Below, piece by piece: positions 7,368 through 16,305 of a stretch of DNA of 64,000 nt; positions within the stretch are counted from its first letter, which is position 1, and each line of letters opens with the position of its first letter. This DNA comes from Bacteroidota bacterium (GTDB taxonomy: Bacteria; Bacteroidota; Bacteroidia; Flavobacteriales; Flavobacteriaceae), in NCBI GenBank assembly GCA_023434025.1, contig JAEYTL010000054.1, forward strand, positions 124,001 through 188,000, given 5' to 3'. The position numbers and the translations under genes were made by a program. The notes under the pieces were generated by a model. The model saw nothing but the letters and a program-made list of their open reading frames with translations, was not told where the DNA came from and ran no database searches.

Positions 7368-8867
7368 ATGGACCATCATCATTATATCTGTTCCGATGTA
7401 CTTTCGTTGGACATCATCAACCGGATTCTGCTCGAAAATAAGCCATTGGCTTTGTCGGAAGAAGCAAAGGTAAACATTCAAAAATGCCGTGATTTTTTAG
7501 ATCATAAAATGCAATCGCAGACCGAACCTATTTACGGGATCAATACCGGATTCGGGTCGCTCTGCAATGTAAAAATTTCTAATGAAAACCTTTCACAGCT
7601 TCAGGAAAACCTGGTTAAATCGCATGCGTGCGGAACGGGGGAGGAAGTTCCGGGTCCGATTGTAAAATTGATGCTTCTGCTTAAAATTCAATCACTGAGC
7701 TACGGAAATTCGGGAGTACAGTTGGAAACGGTAGAACGGTTGATTGATTTTTATAACCACGATATTTTACCGGTTATTTACACCCAGGGTTCATTAGGTG
7801 CTTCCGGTGATCTGGCTCCGCTGGCTCATTTAAGTTTACCGTTGTTAGGCGAAGGTGAAGTGTATTTTAAAGGCAAAAAGGAACATGCTAAAGACGTTTT
7901 AGCCCATTTTAGCTGGAAACCTATCGTTTTAAAATCTAAAGAAGGATTGGCGTTGCTGAACGGAACGCAGTTTATGAGTGCATATGGGGTTTCAATTTTA
8001 TTAAAAGCTTATAAATTATCGTATTTGGCCGATTTAATCGGAACAATTTCGTTAGAAGGTTTTGACGGACGGATTGAACCGTTTAATGAACTGATTCACC
8101 TGGTTCGTCCGCACAAAGGACAGATTGAAACGGCTCAACGTATTACCGGTTTTTTAGAAGGAAGTCAAATTATCAGTCAGCATAAAACGCACGTACAGGA
8201 CCCGTATTCGTTCCGTTGTATGCCGCAAGTACACGGAGCATCCAAAGATGCGATGGATTATGCGAAACGCGTTTTTAAGACCGAGATCAATTCGGTTACC
8301 GATAACCCCAATATTTTTGTAGGCGAAGATATTATAGTTTCGGGGGGGAATTTCCACGGACAACCCTTGGCGTTGGCGTTGGATTTCTTAGGAATTGCGT
8401 TAGCAGAATTAGGAAGCATTTCGGAAAGAAGGACGTATCAGTTGATATCCGGACTCAGAAATTTACCGGCCTTTCTGGTGGATAATCCGGGATTAAATTC
8501 AGGCTTTATGATTCCGCAATATACCGCTGCGAGTATCGTGAGCCAGAACAAACAACTGGCTACTCCGGCCAGTATAGACAGCATTGTTTCCAGCAACGGT
8601 CAGGAAGACCACGTGAGTATGGGGGCGAATGCTGCTACAAAATGCTTTAAAATGATTGAAAATTTAGAACGTATTTTGGCCATTGAGTTAATGAATGCTT
8701 CACAAGCGATTGAATTCAGAAGACCACTTAAATCCAGTGACTTTATAGAACAATTTATCGCTTCTTTCCGCACAGAAGTGCCGTTTGTAAAGGAAGACCG
8801 CATTTTGCATTATGATATTGAAAATGCTGTGGCTTTTTTAAGGAGTTTTGAGATTGAATCGGAATAA
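7368..8867 (+). CDS. hutH: Histidine ammonia-lyase
   Basis: Deaminates L-histidine to urocanate and ammonia, the first step of histidine catabolism, in the cytoplasm. The 499-residue length fits. The self-forming MIO cofactor triad Ala-Ser-Gly is at 145-147 within GSLGASGDLAPLAH. Other family motifs include YGINTGFG, SVTDNPN and QYTAASIVSQN. The start at 7368 (MDHHHYICSD) places the conserved SEEAKVNIQKC helix at the usual position. No hutU, hutI or hutG lies nearby, so the rest of the pathway must be elsewhere. Its end converges with the DUF421 gene 12 bases away. Confidence 0.95.
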   Translation: MDHHHYICSDVLSLDIINRILLENKPLALSEEAKVNIQKCRDFLDHKMQSQTEPIYGINTGFGSLCNVKISNENLSQLQENLVKSHACGTGEEVPGPIVKLMLLLKIQSLSYGNSGVQLETVERLIDFYNHDILPVIYTQGSLGASGDLAPLAHLSLPLLGEGEVYFKGKKEHAKDVLAHFSWKPIVLKSKEGLALLNGTQFMSAYGVSILLKAYKLSYLADLIGTISLEGFDGRIEPFNELIHLVRPHKGQIETAQRITGFLEGSQIISQHKTHVQDPYSFRCMPQVHGASKDAMDYAKRVFKTEINSVTDNPNIFVGEDIIVSGGNFHGQPLALALDFLGIALAELGSISERRTYQLISGLRNLPAFLVDNPGLNSGFMIPQYTAASIVSQNKQLATPASIDSIVSSNGQEDHVSMGANAATKCFKMIENLERILAIELMNASQAIEFRRPLKSSDFIEQFIASFRTEVPFVKEDRILHYDIENAVAFLRSFEIESE

Positions 8868-8879
8868 CTGTCAATCCGA

Positions 8880-9428
8880 TTAATTAATTCCTCCTAAAGA
8901 TTTTCGGTTGTGCTTCCGTTTATAATGTGTGTGTTTCAAGGTATCATTTCCTGAGATAATACTGATGTTTCCGTCCATTTCCAACATGGCTAAGCGGATA
9001 TCTTTGTAATGTTCAACCCCGTGTTCACGCATAGATTCCTTCATTTCTTCATCGGTAATTCCCAGCCGGGATAAGGTTTTAAATTCTACAATCCCGTTGT
9101 GAACCAGAATTTCCGGTTTTCCCTGCATGAATTTCCGGACAATATCGAAGCGGCTGATGAATTTTTTATAAAGAAAATTAATTATAAATAACACTAAAGC
9201 AGCAACTAAACCGGCATTTAATGAGGTGTTGCTTCCTACCATGGCATTTTGAACAGAGTTACTGATCAGTAAAATCAGAATAATGTCGGCCGTATTGAGT
9301 TGCGACAGTTCTTTTTTGCCAAAAATCCGCAAAGCAATAATCATAAACAAGTAAACAGATGCAGTGCGAATAATGATGTCGATATAAGGATTCATAACGT
9401 AATTAAGTATTTTGTCAACTAAAAACAA
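8880..9428 (-). CDS. DUF421 (YetF-type) membrane protein
   Basis: A 182-residue protein. Three hydrophobic segments lie in the first ~85 residues, around IRTASVYLFMIIALRIFG, ADIILILLISNSVQNAM and AGLVAALVLFIINFLY. A cytosolic domain follows with the DUF421 features GKPEILVHNGIVEF and LEMDGNISII. The family includes YetF/YdfR-type proteins of B. subtilis, linked to spore or envelope functions there; its biochemistry is unknown. The start lies 15 bases after the RimK-fusion stop, so the two are probably one transcript. MNPYIDIIIR at codon 12 is an alternative start. Confidence 0.85.
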   Translation of the reverse strand: MFLVDKILNYVMNPYIDIIIRTASVYLFMIIALRIFGKKELSQLNTADIILILLISNSVQNAMVGSNTSLNAGLVAALVLFIINFLYKKFISRFDIVRKFMQGKPEILVHNGIVEFKTLSRLGITDEEMKESMREHGVEHYKDIRLAMLEMDGNISIISGNDTLKHTHYKRKHNRKSLGGIN

Positions 9429-9443
9429 AAACAGACATGCGAT

Positions 9444-10814
9444 TTATTTCGCTTTAAAATTCTTCTCAATCGCCTTGATCATTTCGCCGGCAATGTCTTT
9501 ATTTGTTGCTCCTTCAATTCCTTCCAAACCGGGTGATGAATTTACTTCTAACAAAAGTGGACCTTTACTCGAACGGATGATATCAACTCCGGCTACCTTT
9601 AATCCCATCGCTTTGGCTGCTTTAATAGCAATGACCTTTTCTTCTTTAGTGGGTTTAATCACAGAAGCTGAACCACCTAGATGAATATTGGCTCTAAATT
9701 CTCCCGGTAAGGCTTCCCGCTGAATGGCAGCTACTACTTTTCCGTCGATCACAAACAAACGCAGGTCTTTTCCGTTGGCTTCTTTGATAAATTCCTGTAC
9801 AAGAATATTGGCATTTAAACTTTTAAAGGCGTTAATCACACTTTCAGCCGCTTTTTTGGTTTCGGCTAAAACGACACCTTTACCCTGTGTACCCTCCAGC
9901 AATTTTACGATTAAGGGTGTTCCGCCTACCATTTTAATTAAATCATCCGTATCCAAAGGCGAATTGGCAAATCCGGTGGTTGGAATATCGATACCATTGT
10001 TTAACAGCAACTGCAACGAATATAATTTATCACGTGATTGTGTAATCGCAGAAGAAGAATTCAAACAAAAAATCTTCAACGCTTCAAATTGACGCGTCAA
10101 CGCACAACCATAAAACGTAATATTCGGACGAATTCTTGGAATAACCGCATCCAATTCATTCAAAATTTTTCCGCCACGGTAATGAATTTCGGGCGTGTCG
10201 GCATCCAGTTTCATATAACATTCTTTGATGTTCAGAAACTGCATTTCGTGACCACGGCGTTCACCGGCTTCCATAATTCTTTTGTTGCTGTAAAGTTCTG
10301 GATTACTGGCTAAAAGACCTATTTTTAATCCTCGCTTTTCGTTAATAACTTCCGGGTATAAATTTTTTAATATATCGGAAGAATTATCGCCCAGCAGGTA
10401 TTTTTGTTCCGGATCAACCAAAGCTCGTCCGCTCATCGCTTCCCTGCCGAGCAACATCCGGAAACCCATTGAATCCCGGTTGGTCAATGTCATTTCGATG
10501 GCCCAGCTTGATTCACCTAACTTCAATTGGGTTTGAATTACAAATCGTTGTTCTCTGAATCCGCTGGAGCTTTTTACAACCCGCTTGTCAATTAACGGAG
10601 CCTGACAATGAATAATGGTTTTGACATTATTTTGAATCGGATTAATATCAAATTTTACCCAATGCTCGCCGTCTTTCACAAACGGACTGATGTTGATGGC
10701 ATGAAGGGCAGAAGTTTTTGCACCGGAATCCACGCGGGCTTTGATGGCAGGAATTCCTAATTCAGGGAACGAGCACCATTCTTCACTGCCTAAAATTAAT
10801 TTGTTCTCTAACAT
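9444..10814 (-). CDS. rimK: RimK-type ATP-grasp ligase fused to a retropepsin-like (RimB/ATP-dependent zinc protease) domain
   Basis: A 456-residue two-domain protein. Residues ~1-140 form a retropepsin-like domain with the active-site pattern DSGAKTSA (29-36) and a second half with LLGREAM. Residues ~155-456 are a full RimK ligase, beginning LKIGLLASNPELYS, with the ATP-grasp motif GTQGKGVVLAE and metal ligands in LLLEVNSSPGLEG. RimK adds glutamates to the C-terminus of ribosomal protein S6 in E. coli. RimB-like proteases are encoded beside rimK in some bacteria and regulate this modification. The fusion suggests add-and-trim control in one chain, but the actual substrate is not known here. 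It sits between clpC and the DUF421 gene. Confidence 0.88.
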   Translation of the reverse strand: MLENKLILGSEEWCSFPELGIPAIKARVDSGAKTSALHAINISPFVKDGEHWVKFDINPIQNNVKTIIHCQAPLIDKRVVKSSSGFREQRFVIQTQLKLGESSWAIEMTLTNRDSMGFRMLLGREAMSGRALVDPEQKYLLGDNSSDILKNLYPEVINEKRGLKIGLLASNPELYSNKRIMEAGERRGHEMQFLNIKECYMKLDADTPEIHYRGGKILNELDAVIPRIRPNITFYGCALTRQFEALKIFCLNSSSAITQSRDKLYSLQLLLNNGIDIPTTGFANSPLDTDDLIKMVGGTPLIVKLLEGTQGKGVVLAETKKAAESVINAFKSLNANILVQEFIKEANGKDLRLFVIDGKVVAAIQREALPGEFRANIHLGGSASVIKPTKEEKVIAIKAAKAMGLKVAGVDIIRSSKGPLLLEVNSSPGLEGIEGATNKDIAGEMIKAIEKNFKAK

Positions 10815-10842
10815 TGTTTGATGGATGGGGTTTAAAATAAAA

Positions 10843-10887
10843 CCACGAATTCACAGCTATAAAATTAAGTTATACGTGAATTCGTGG
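10843..10887. terminator. Inverted repeat between clpC and rimK
   Basis: CCACGAATTCAC (10843-10854) and GTGAATTCGTGG (10876-10887) are perfect 12-base arms with a 21-base loop, placed 20 bases after the clpC stop codon. It probably ends or stabilises the clpC transcript. The word is reminiscent of the GCCACAGATTCAC-like spacer at 266, so the two may belong to one family of intergenic repeats. Confidence 0.55.
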
Positions 10888-10906
10888 CGTTACTAAAAAG
10901 TTATAT

Positions 10907-13456
10907 TTAACTCGTGGGCTTTTCGGCTTTTTTGATTTTTACGGAGAGTTCCTCCGCATTATCTTCCAGATCCATAAAGATTTCATCACCTTCACTGATT
11001 TTTGAAGTAATAATTTCTTCGGCAAGAGCATCTTCTACATATTTTTGAATAGCTCTTTTCAGCGGACGGGCACCAAACTGCTTGTCAAAACCCTTTTCGG
11101 CAATATAAGCTTTAGCCTTATCAGACAGGTTTAATGTGTAACCTAGATCTTTGATACGGGCATATAATTTTTTCAACTCAATATCAATAATCAAATTGAT
11201 ATGTTCCTGCTCCAGCGGATTAAAGACAATTACATCGTCAATGCGGTTCAGGAATTCAGGGGCAAAGGTTTTCTTTAGAGCATTCTCTACCACGCTTTTG
11301 GAATGTTCGTCAGCTTGTGAAACCTTAGCAGCCGTGCCAAAGCCAACGCCTTGACCGAAATCTTTTAATTGGCGGGCTCCCACATTGGAAGTCATGATGA
11401 TAATTGTATTTCTGAAATCGATTTTTCTGCCTAAGCTATCTGTCAGATATCCGTCGTCCAATACCTGTAACATCATGTTAAACACGTCAGGGTGGGCTTT
11501 TTCAATTTCATCCAACAATACCACACAATACGGTTTGCGGCGTACTTTTTCGGTTAGCTGACCGCCTTCTTCATAACCTACATATCCCGGAGGAGCACCG
11601 ATTAATCTGGAAATAGCGAATTTTTCCATGTATTCGCTCATGTCAATACGAACCAAAGCGTCTTCTGAATCGAATAGTTCTTTGGCTATCACTTTGGCTA
11701 ACTGGGTTTTTCCTACCCCGGTCTGACCTAAAAAAATGAACGAACCAATCGGGCGGTTCGGATCTTTTAACCCGGCACGGTTACGTTGGATAGAGCGGGC
11801 AATTTTTAAAACCGCTTCATCCTGACCAATCACTTTGCCTTTGATTAAATCGGGCAGGTGAGCCAGTTTGTTACTTTCGGTTTGGGCAATACGGTTTACC
11901 GGAATTCCGGTCATCATTGAAACAACATCGGCCACATTGTCTTCGGTAACGGTAATCCGGTTGTTTTTAGAATCAATTTCCCATTGTTCCTGAGCAATGG
12001 CCAATTCTTTTTCAATACGTTTTTCGTCATCTCTGAGTTTTGCGGCTTCTTCATATTTTTGTTTCTTAACGACCGTATTTTTTAACTCACGTACATCTTC
12101 CAATTGTTTTTCAAGTTCAAGAATCTGTTTGGGAACTTCAATGTTGGTGATGTGTACCCGTGAACCGGCTTCGTCCAAAGCATCAATGGCTTTATCCGGT
12201 AAGAAACGGTCAGACATATAACGGCTCGTCAATTTCACACAGGCATCAATGGCTTCCGGTGTATAGGTCACACTGTGATGATCCTCATACTTACCTTTAA
12301 TGTTATTTAATATAGTAATCGTTTCTTCAATGGATGTCGGCTCGACAATAACTTTCTGAAAACGTCTTTCCAAAGCACCGTCTTTTTCAATATATTGACG
12401 GTATTCGTCCAGGGTGGTGGCACCAATACATTGAATTTCGCCTCTGGCTAAGGCGGGTTTAAACATGTTGGAAGCATCAAGAGAGCCGGTGGCTCCTCCG
12501 GCACCAACAATGGTGTGGATTTCGTCGATAAATAGAATGATATCATCATTTTTTTCCAGTTCATTCATCACGGCTTTCATACGTTCTTCAAACTGACCGC
12601 GGTATTTTGTTCCGGCAACCAGGCTGGCCAAATCAAGTGTGACCACCCGTTTGTTGAATAGGATTCTGGAAACTTTTTTCTGAATAATCCGCAAGGCCAA
12701 ACCTTCGGCAATGGCCGATTTACCCACGCCCGGTTCTCCGATCAAAAGCGGATTATTTTTCTTTCTGCGGCTCAAAATCTGTGAGACCCGTTCAATCTCT
12801 TTTTCGCGACCTACTACCGGGTCAAGCTTGCCTTCCTCGGCTAATTCCGTCAAATCACGACCAAAATTGTCCAGAACCGGCGTTTTGGATTTTTTATTGG
12901 TTTTATTTCCCGGATTGTTAAAACTGCCTTCTTTTAAACTGTCATCTTGTCCTGAATCGTCATTAAAAGATTCGTTTTTCGGATAGTTGTCAGTATATTC
13001 ATCTTCGTTGTTATTCGGTATCATATTCAAATATTGTTCTTTTGCTGTATCGTAATCGATTTTCAGCTTGTTTAATAATTTTGTTGTCGGATCGTTTTCG
13101 TTCCTCAATATGCAAAGCAAAAGATGTGCCGTACTGATCGATGAGCTCTGAAAAACTTTAGCTTCCAGAAAAGTTGTTTTCAGGGCACGTTCTGCCTGAC
13201 GGGTGAGGTGAAGGTTTTTCTTTTCATTGCCCATTTCAGCATTTGGATTGGGTGGACTGAGTATTTCTACTTTTTTGCGTAAGTAATCCAAATCAATATC
13301 TAAATTGCTTAAAATAGTGATTGCTTTGCCGTTCCCGTCTCTTAAGATTCCTAACATCAGGTGTTCCGTTCCAATAAAATCATGCCCCAAACGCAAGGCC
13401 TCTTCTTTACTGTAAGTGATTACATCTTTGACTCTTGGAGAAAAATTATCGTCCAT
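10907..13456 (-). CDS. clpC: ATP-dependent Clp protease ATP-binding subunit ClpC
   Basis: A Hsp100 unfoldase that feeds proteins to ClpP. The 849-residue length fits ClpC. In order: double Clp_N repeat (about 1-145), an acidic low-complexity linker (about 150-190), the first AAA+ module with Walker A GEPGVGKS near 240, a UVR region (YEEAAKLRDDEKRIEKEL, about 460-480), and the second AAA+ module with Walker A GQTGVGKT near 572. The ClpP-docking VGF tripeptide lies in GQGVGFG, so it is a protease partner and not a ClpB-type disaggregase. It diverges from gyrA across a 259-base gap. Confidence 0.96.
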   Translation of the reverse strand: MDDNFSPRVKDVITYSKEEALRLGHDFIGTEHLMLGILRDGNGKAITILSNLDIDLDYLRKKVEILSPPNPNAEMGNEKKNLHLTRQAERALKTTFLEAKVFQSSSISTAHLLLCILRNENDPTTKLLNKLKIDYDTAKEQYLNMIPNNNEDEYTDNYPKNESFNDDSGQDDSLKEGSFNNPGNKTNKKSKTPVLDNFGRDLTELAEEGKLDPVVGREKEIERVSQILSRRKKNNPLLIGEPGVGKSAIAEGLALRIIQKKVSRILFNKRVVTLDLASLVAGTKYRGQFEERMKAVMNELEKNDDIILFIDEIHTIVGAGGATGSLDASNMFKPALARGEIQCIGATTLDEYRQYIEKDGALERRFQKVIVEPTSIEETITILNNIKGKYEDHHSVTYTPEAIDACVKLTSRYMSDRFLPDKAIDALDEAGSRVHITNIEVPKQILELEKQLEDVRELKNTVVKKQKYEEAAKLRDDEKRIEKELAIAQEQWEIDSKNNRITVTEDNVADVVSMMTGIPVNRIAQTESNKLAHLPDLIKGKVIGQDEAVLKIARSIQRNRAGLKDPNRPIGSFIFLGQTGVGKTQLAKVIAKELFDSEDALVRIDMSEYMEKFAISRLIGAPPGYVGYEEGGQLTEKVRRKPYCVVLLDEIEKAHPDVFNMMLQVLDDGYLTDSLGRKIDFRNTIIIMTSNVGARQLKDFGQGVGFGTAAKVSQADEHSKSVVENALKKTFAPEFLNRIDDVIVFNPLEQEHINLIIDIELKKLYARIKDLGYTLNLSDKAKAYIAEKGFDKQFGARPLKRAIQKYVEDALAEEIITSKISEGDEIFMDLEDNAEELSVKIKKAEKPTS

Positions 13457-13583
13457 AGCACTTCTTTTTTAAAGGTAAATTTAATAAATATGGATGGTAA
13501 AAGCAAAAACTATTCCGATTCCTATCTACTGTCAGCTAATTGACAAAAAATATTTGAGATATGAAAGTTAAAGTTGTGTATAA

Positions 13584-13618
13584 TTATTAACCAAAAAAGG
13601 ACGCCTTTTTGTTAATAA
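13584..13618. repeat. Long imperfect palindrome between divergent clpC and gyrA
   Basis: TTATTAAC (13584-13591) pairs perfectly with GTTAATAA (13611-13618). Inside, AAAAAGG pairs with CCTTTTT around an ACG loop, with only one or two unpaired bases on the left side. It sits mid-way between the two genes, upstream of the likely promoters. It may insulate the divergent transcription units or be a regulator site. Confidence 0.4.
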
Positions 13619-13667
13619 ATCATTGAAATTAGTTCTGGGTTTAGTATTCAAAAAGCACAAAAATCCG

Positions 13668-13675
13668 TATATTAG
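13668..13675 (+). promoter_or_regulatory. Possible -7 promoter box for gyrA
   Basis: TATATTAG differs from TAnnTTTG at one position and lies 40 bases before the gyrA ATG. A TTTAG at 13640-13644 could be a weak -33 element, but the spacing of 23 bases is long. Confidence 0.3.
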
Positions 13676-13715
13676 CACGTTTTGAAATAATTATAATTTT
13701 TAACTAATAATACTT

Positions 13716-16280
13716 ATGTCTGAAGGAGAAAAGTTGATTCCTATTAACATCGAGGACGAAATGAAATCAGCGTACATCGATTATTCGATGTCAGTTATTG
13801 TGTCACGTGCATTACCGGATGTTAGAGATGGTTTAAAGCCTGTGCACCGTAGAGTTCTTTACGGAATGTATGATTTAGGAGTTTTTTCGAATAGAGCTCA
13901 CAAGAAATCTGCCAGAATTGTCGGAGAAGTTTTAGGTAAATATCACCCACACGGCGATTCTTCTGTGTACGATGCTATGGTTCGTATGGCTCAGGAATGG
14001 AGTTTGCGTTATCTTTTAGTGGACGGTCAGGGGAATTTTGGATCGGTAGATGGCGACAGTCCGGCGGCAATGCGTTATACCGAAGCCAGAATGCAGAAGA
14101 TTTCAGAAGAAATCATGGCCGATATCGAAAAAGAAACAGTTGATTTTCAATTGAATTTTGATGATACATTATATGAACCCAAGGTAATGCCTACCAAGAT
14201 ACCCAATCTTTTGGTAAACGGTGCTTCGGGCATTGCGGTGGGTATGGCCACCAATATGCCTCCTCACAATTTAACGGAGGTGGTTAACGGTACATTGGCT
14301 TATATTGACAACAATGAAATTGAGATTGATGAATTAATGGAGCACATTAAAGCTCCTGATTTCCCGACGGGTGGGATTATTTATGGCTATGACGGTGTCA
14401 GAGAGGCCTTCAAAACCGGAAGAGGCCGTATTGTTATGCGGGCCAGAACATCTTTTGAAGAAAGCAACGGCAAAGAAGCCATTATCGTAACGGAGATTCC
14501 TTATCAGGTCAATAAAGCAGATATGATTAAGAAAACCGCTGATTTGGTAAATGAGAAAAAAATTGAAGGTATTTCCAATATCCGTGATGAATCTGACAGA
14601 AACGGGATGCGGATTGTTTATGAACTGAAAAGGGATGCCGTTCCGAATGTTGTTCTGAATACCTTATATAAGTTCACGCAGTTGCAATCTTCTTTCAGCG
14701 TAAACAACATTGCTTTGGTTAACGGACGTCCTCAGATGTTGAATCTGAAAGAACTGATTCATTATTTTGTGGAACACAGGCATGATGTGGTGGTCAGAAG
14801 AGCACAGTTTGATTTGCGTAAAGCCGAAGAAAGAGCTCATATTTTAGAAGGACTAATCATTGCTTCGGATAATATTGATGAAGTAATTGCTTTAATTCGC
14901 AGTTCAAAAGATGGCGATGAAGCCCGTACAAAATTAATTGAACGGTTTTCTTTAACGGAAATCCAAGCCCGGGCCATCGTTGAAATGCGTTTGCGTCAAC
15001 TAACCGGTCTTGAACAGGACAAATTGCGTGCGGAGTACGAAGAAATCATGAAACTGATTACGTACCTGAGAGAATTATTGGCAAACAAAGAGATGAGGAT
15101 GCAGGTAATCAAAGAAGAACTGATTGAAATCAGGGATAAATACGGAGATGAAAGACGTTCTGTTATTGAATATTCCGGAGGAGATGTGAGCATTGAAGAT
15201 TTGATTGCAGACGAAAATGTGGTCATTACCATTTCGCATGCCGGTTATATTAAACGGACAAATCTTTCCGAATACAAAACCCAGAACAGGGGTGGTGTGG
15301 GTCAGAAAAGTGCCGGAACAAGAGATCAGGATTTTTTAGAGCATTTGTTTGTGGCAACGAACCACCAATATATGTTGTTTTTTACCCAAAAAGGAAAATG
15401 TTTCTGGATGCGGGTATATGAAATTCCGGAAGGAAGCAAAACATCGAAAGGAAGAGCAATTCAGAACTTAATCAACATTGAAAATGATGATAAGGTAAAA
15501 GCCTTTATTTGTACACAGGATTTGAAAAATGAAGAATATATCAACAATCATTATGTGATTATGGCTACCAGACAAGGTCAGGTTAAAAAGACGTTGCTGG
15601 AACAATATTCAAGACCAAGACAAAACGGTATCGCCGCCATTACAATTAAAGAAGATGACGAGTTACTGGAAGCAAAACTAACCAACGGGAAAAGCCAGAT
15701 TTTAGTAGCGGTTAAGTCCGGTAAACTGGTTCGTTTTGAAGAAAGCAAGACCCGCCCGATGGGTAGAAGTGCTTCCGGGGTTCGCGGAATTACCCTGGCT
15801 GATGAAAAAGATGAAGTGATTGGCATGGTTTCTGTAAATGATATGAACAGTGAGATTTTGGTGGTTTCTGAAAACGGGTATGGAAAACGTTCTTCATTAG
15901 AAGATTATCGCATTACCAATCGGGGTGGAAAAGGAGTGAAAACACTTAATATTACAGACAAAACAGGGAAACTGGTTTCAATTAATAATGTGACGGATGC
16001 TGATGATTTGATGATTATCAACAAGTCAGGTTTAACGATTCGTATGGAAGTTTCTGACCTGCGGGTAATGGGCAGGGCCACACAAGGTGTCCGGTTAATC
16101 AACATTAAAGGAAATGATTCAATTGCTGCGGTAACCAAAGTGATGAAGGAAGAAGCAGCGGAAGAAGTAGAATTTGAAGATGTTTCCGCGACAGTAACCG
16201 GGGAAAATTTAACCAATGAAACAACTGAATATGATGATGAAATAAATCCTGATGATGAAAATGAAGAAAACCAAGAATAA
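13716..16280 (+). CDS. gyrA: DNA gyrase subunit A
   Basis: The breakage-reunion subunit of the type II topoisomerase that introduces negative supercoils. It has 854 residues. The catalytic Tyr is residue 121 in AAMRYTEARM. The quinolone-determining region reads HPHGDSSVYD (77-86), with Ser82 and Asp86 at the positions of E. coli Ser83 and Asp87, so no classical resistance change is seen there. The GyrA box QNRGGVG (523-529), rather than a ParC-like absence, supports gyrase. A second NRGGKG lies in a later beta-pinwheel blade. The C-terminus is an acidic tail. A TPR gene follows after 25 bases and may be cotranscribed. Confidence 0.97.
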   Translation: MSEGEKLIPINIEDEMKSAYIDYSMSVIVSRALPDVRDGLKPVHRRVLYGMYDLGVFSNRAHKKSARIVGEVLGKYHPHGDSSVYDAMVRMAQEWSLRYLLVDGQGNFGSVDGDSPAAMRYTEARMQKISEEIMADIEKETVDFQLNFDDTLYEPKVMPTKIPNLLVNGASGIAVGMATNMPPHNLTEVVNGTLAYIDNNEIEIDELMEHIKAPDFPTGGIIYGYDGVREAFKTGRGRIVMRARTSFEESNGKEAIIVTEIPYQVNKADMIKKTADLVNEKKIEGISNIRDESDRNGMRIVYELKRDAVPNVVLNTLYKFTQLQSSFSVNNIALVNGRPQMLNLKELIHYFVEHRHDVVVRRAQFDLRKAEERAHILEGLIIASDNIDEVIALIRSSKDGDEARTKLIERFSLTEIQARAIVEMRLRQLTGLEQDKLRAEYEEIMKLITYLRELLANKEMRMQVIKEELIEIRDKYGDERRSVIEYSGGDVSIEDLIADENVVITISHAGYIKRTNLSEYKTQNRGGVGQKSAGTRDQDFLEHLFVATNHQYMLFFTQKGKCFWMRVYEIPEGSKTSKGRAIQNLINIENDDKVKAFICTQDLKNEEYINNHYVIMATRQGQVKKTLLEQYSRPRQNGIAAITIKEDDELLEAKLTNGKSQILVAVKSGKLVRFEESKTRPMGRSASGVRGITLADEKDEVIGMVSVNDMNSEILVVSENGYGKRSSLEDYRITNRGGKGVKTLNITDKTGKLVSINNVTDADDLMIINKSGLTIRMEVSDLRVMGRATQGVRLINIKGNDSIAAVTKVMKEEAAEEVEFEDVSATVTGENLTNETTEYDDEINPDDENEENQE

Positions 16281-16305
16281 ATATTAACTAAAAATTAGAT
16301 TTATA

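Noticed and set aside
7252..7473. Plus-strand ORF before hutH
   Set aside because: It covers the divergent promoter region and the hutH start in another frame; no protein features.
13716..16280. Topoisomerase IV subunit A (ParC) instead of GyrA
   Set aside because: The GyrA box QNRGGVG is intact, which supports gyrase.
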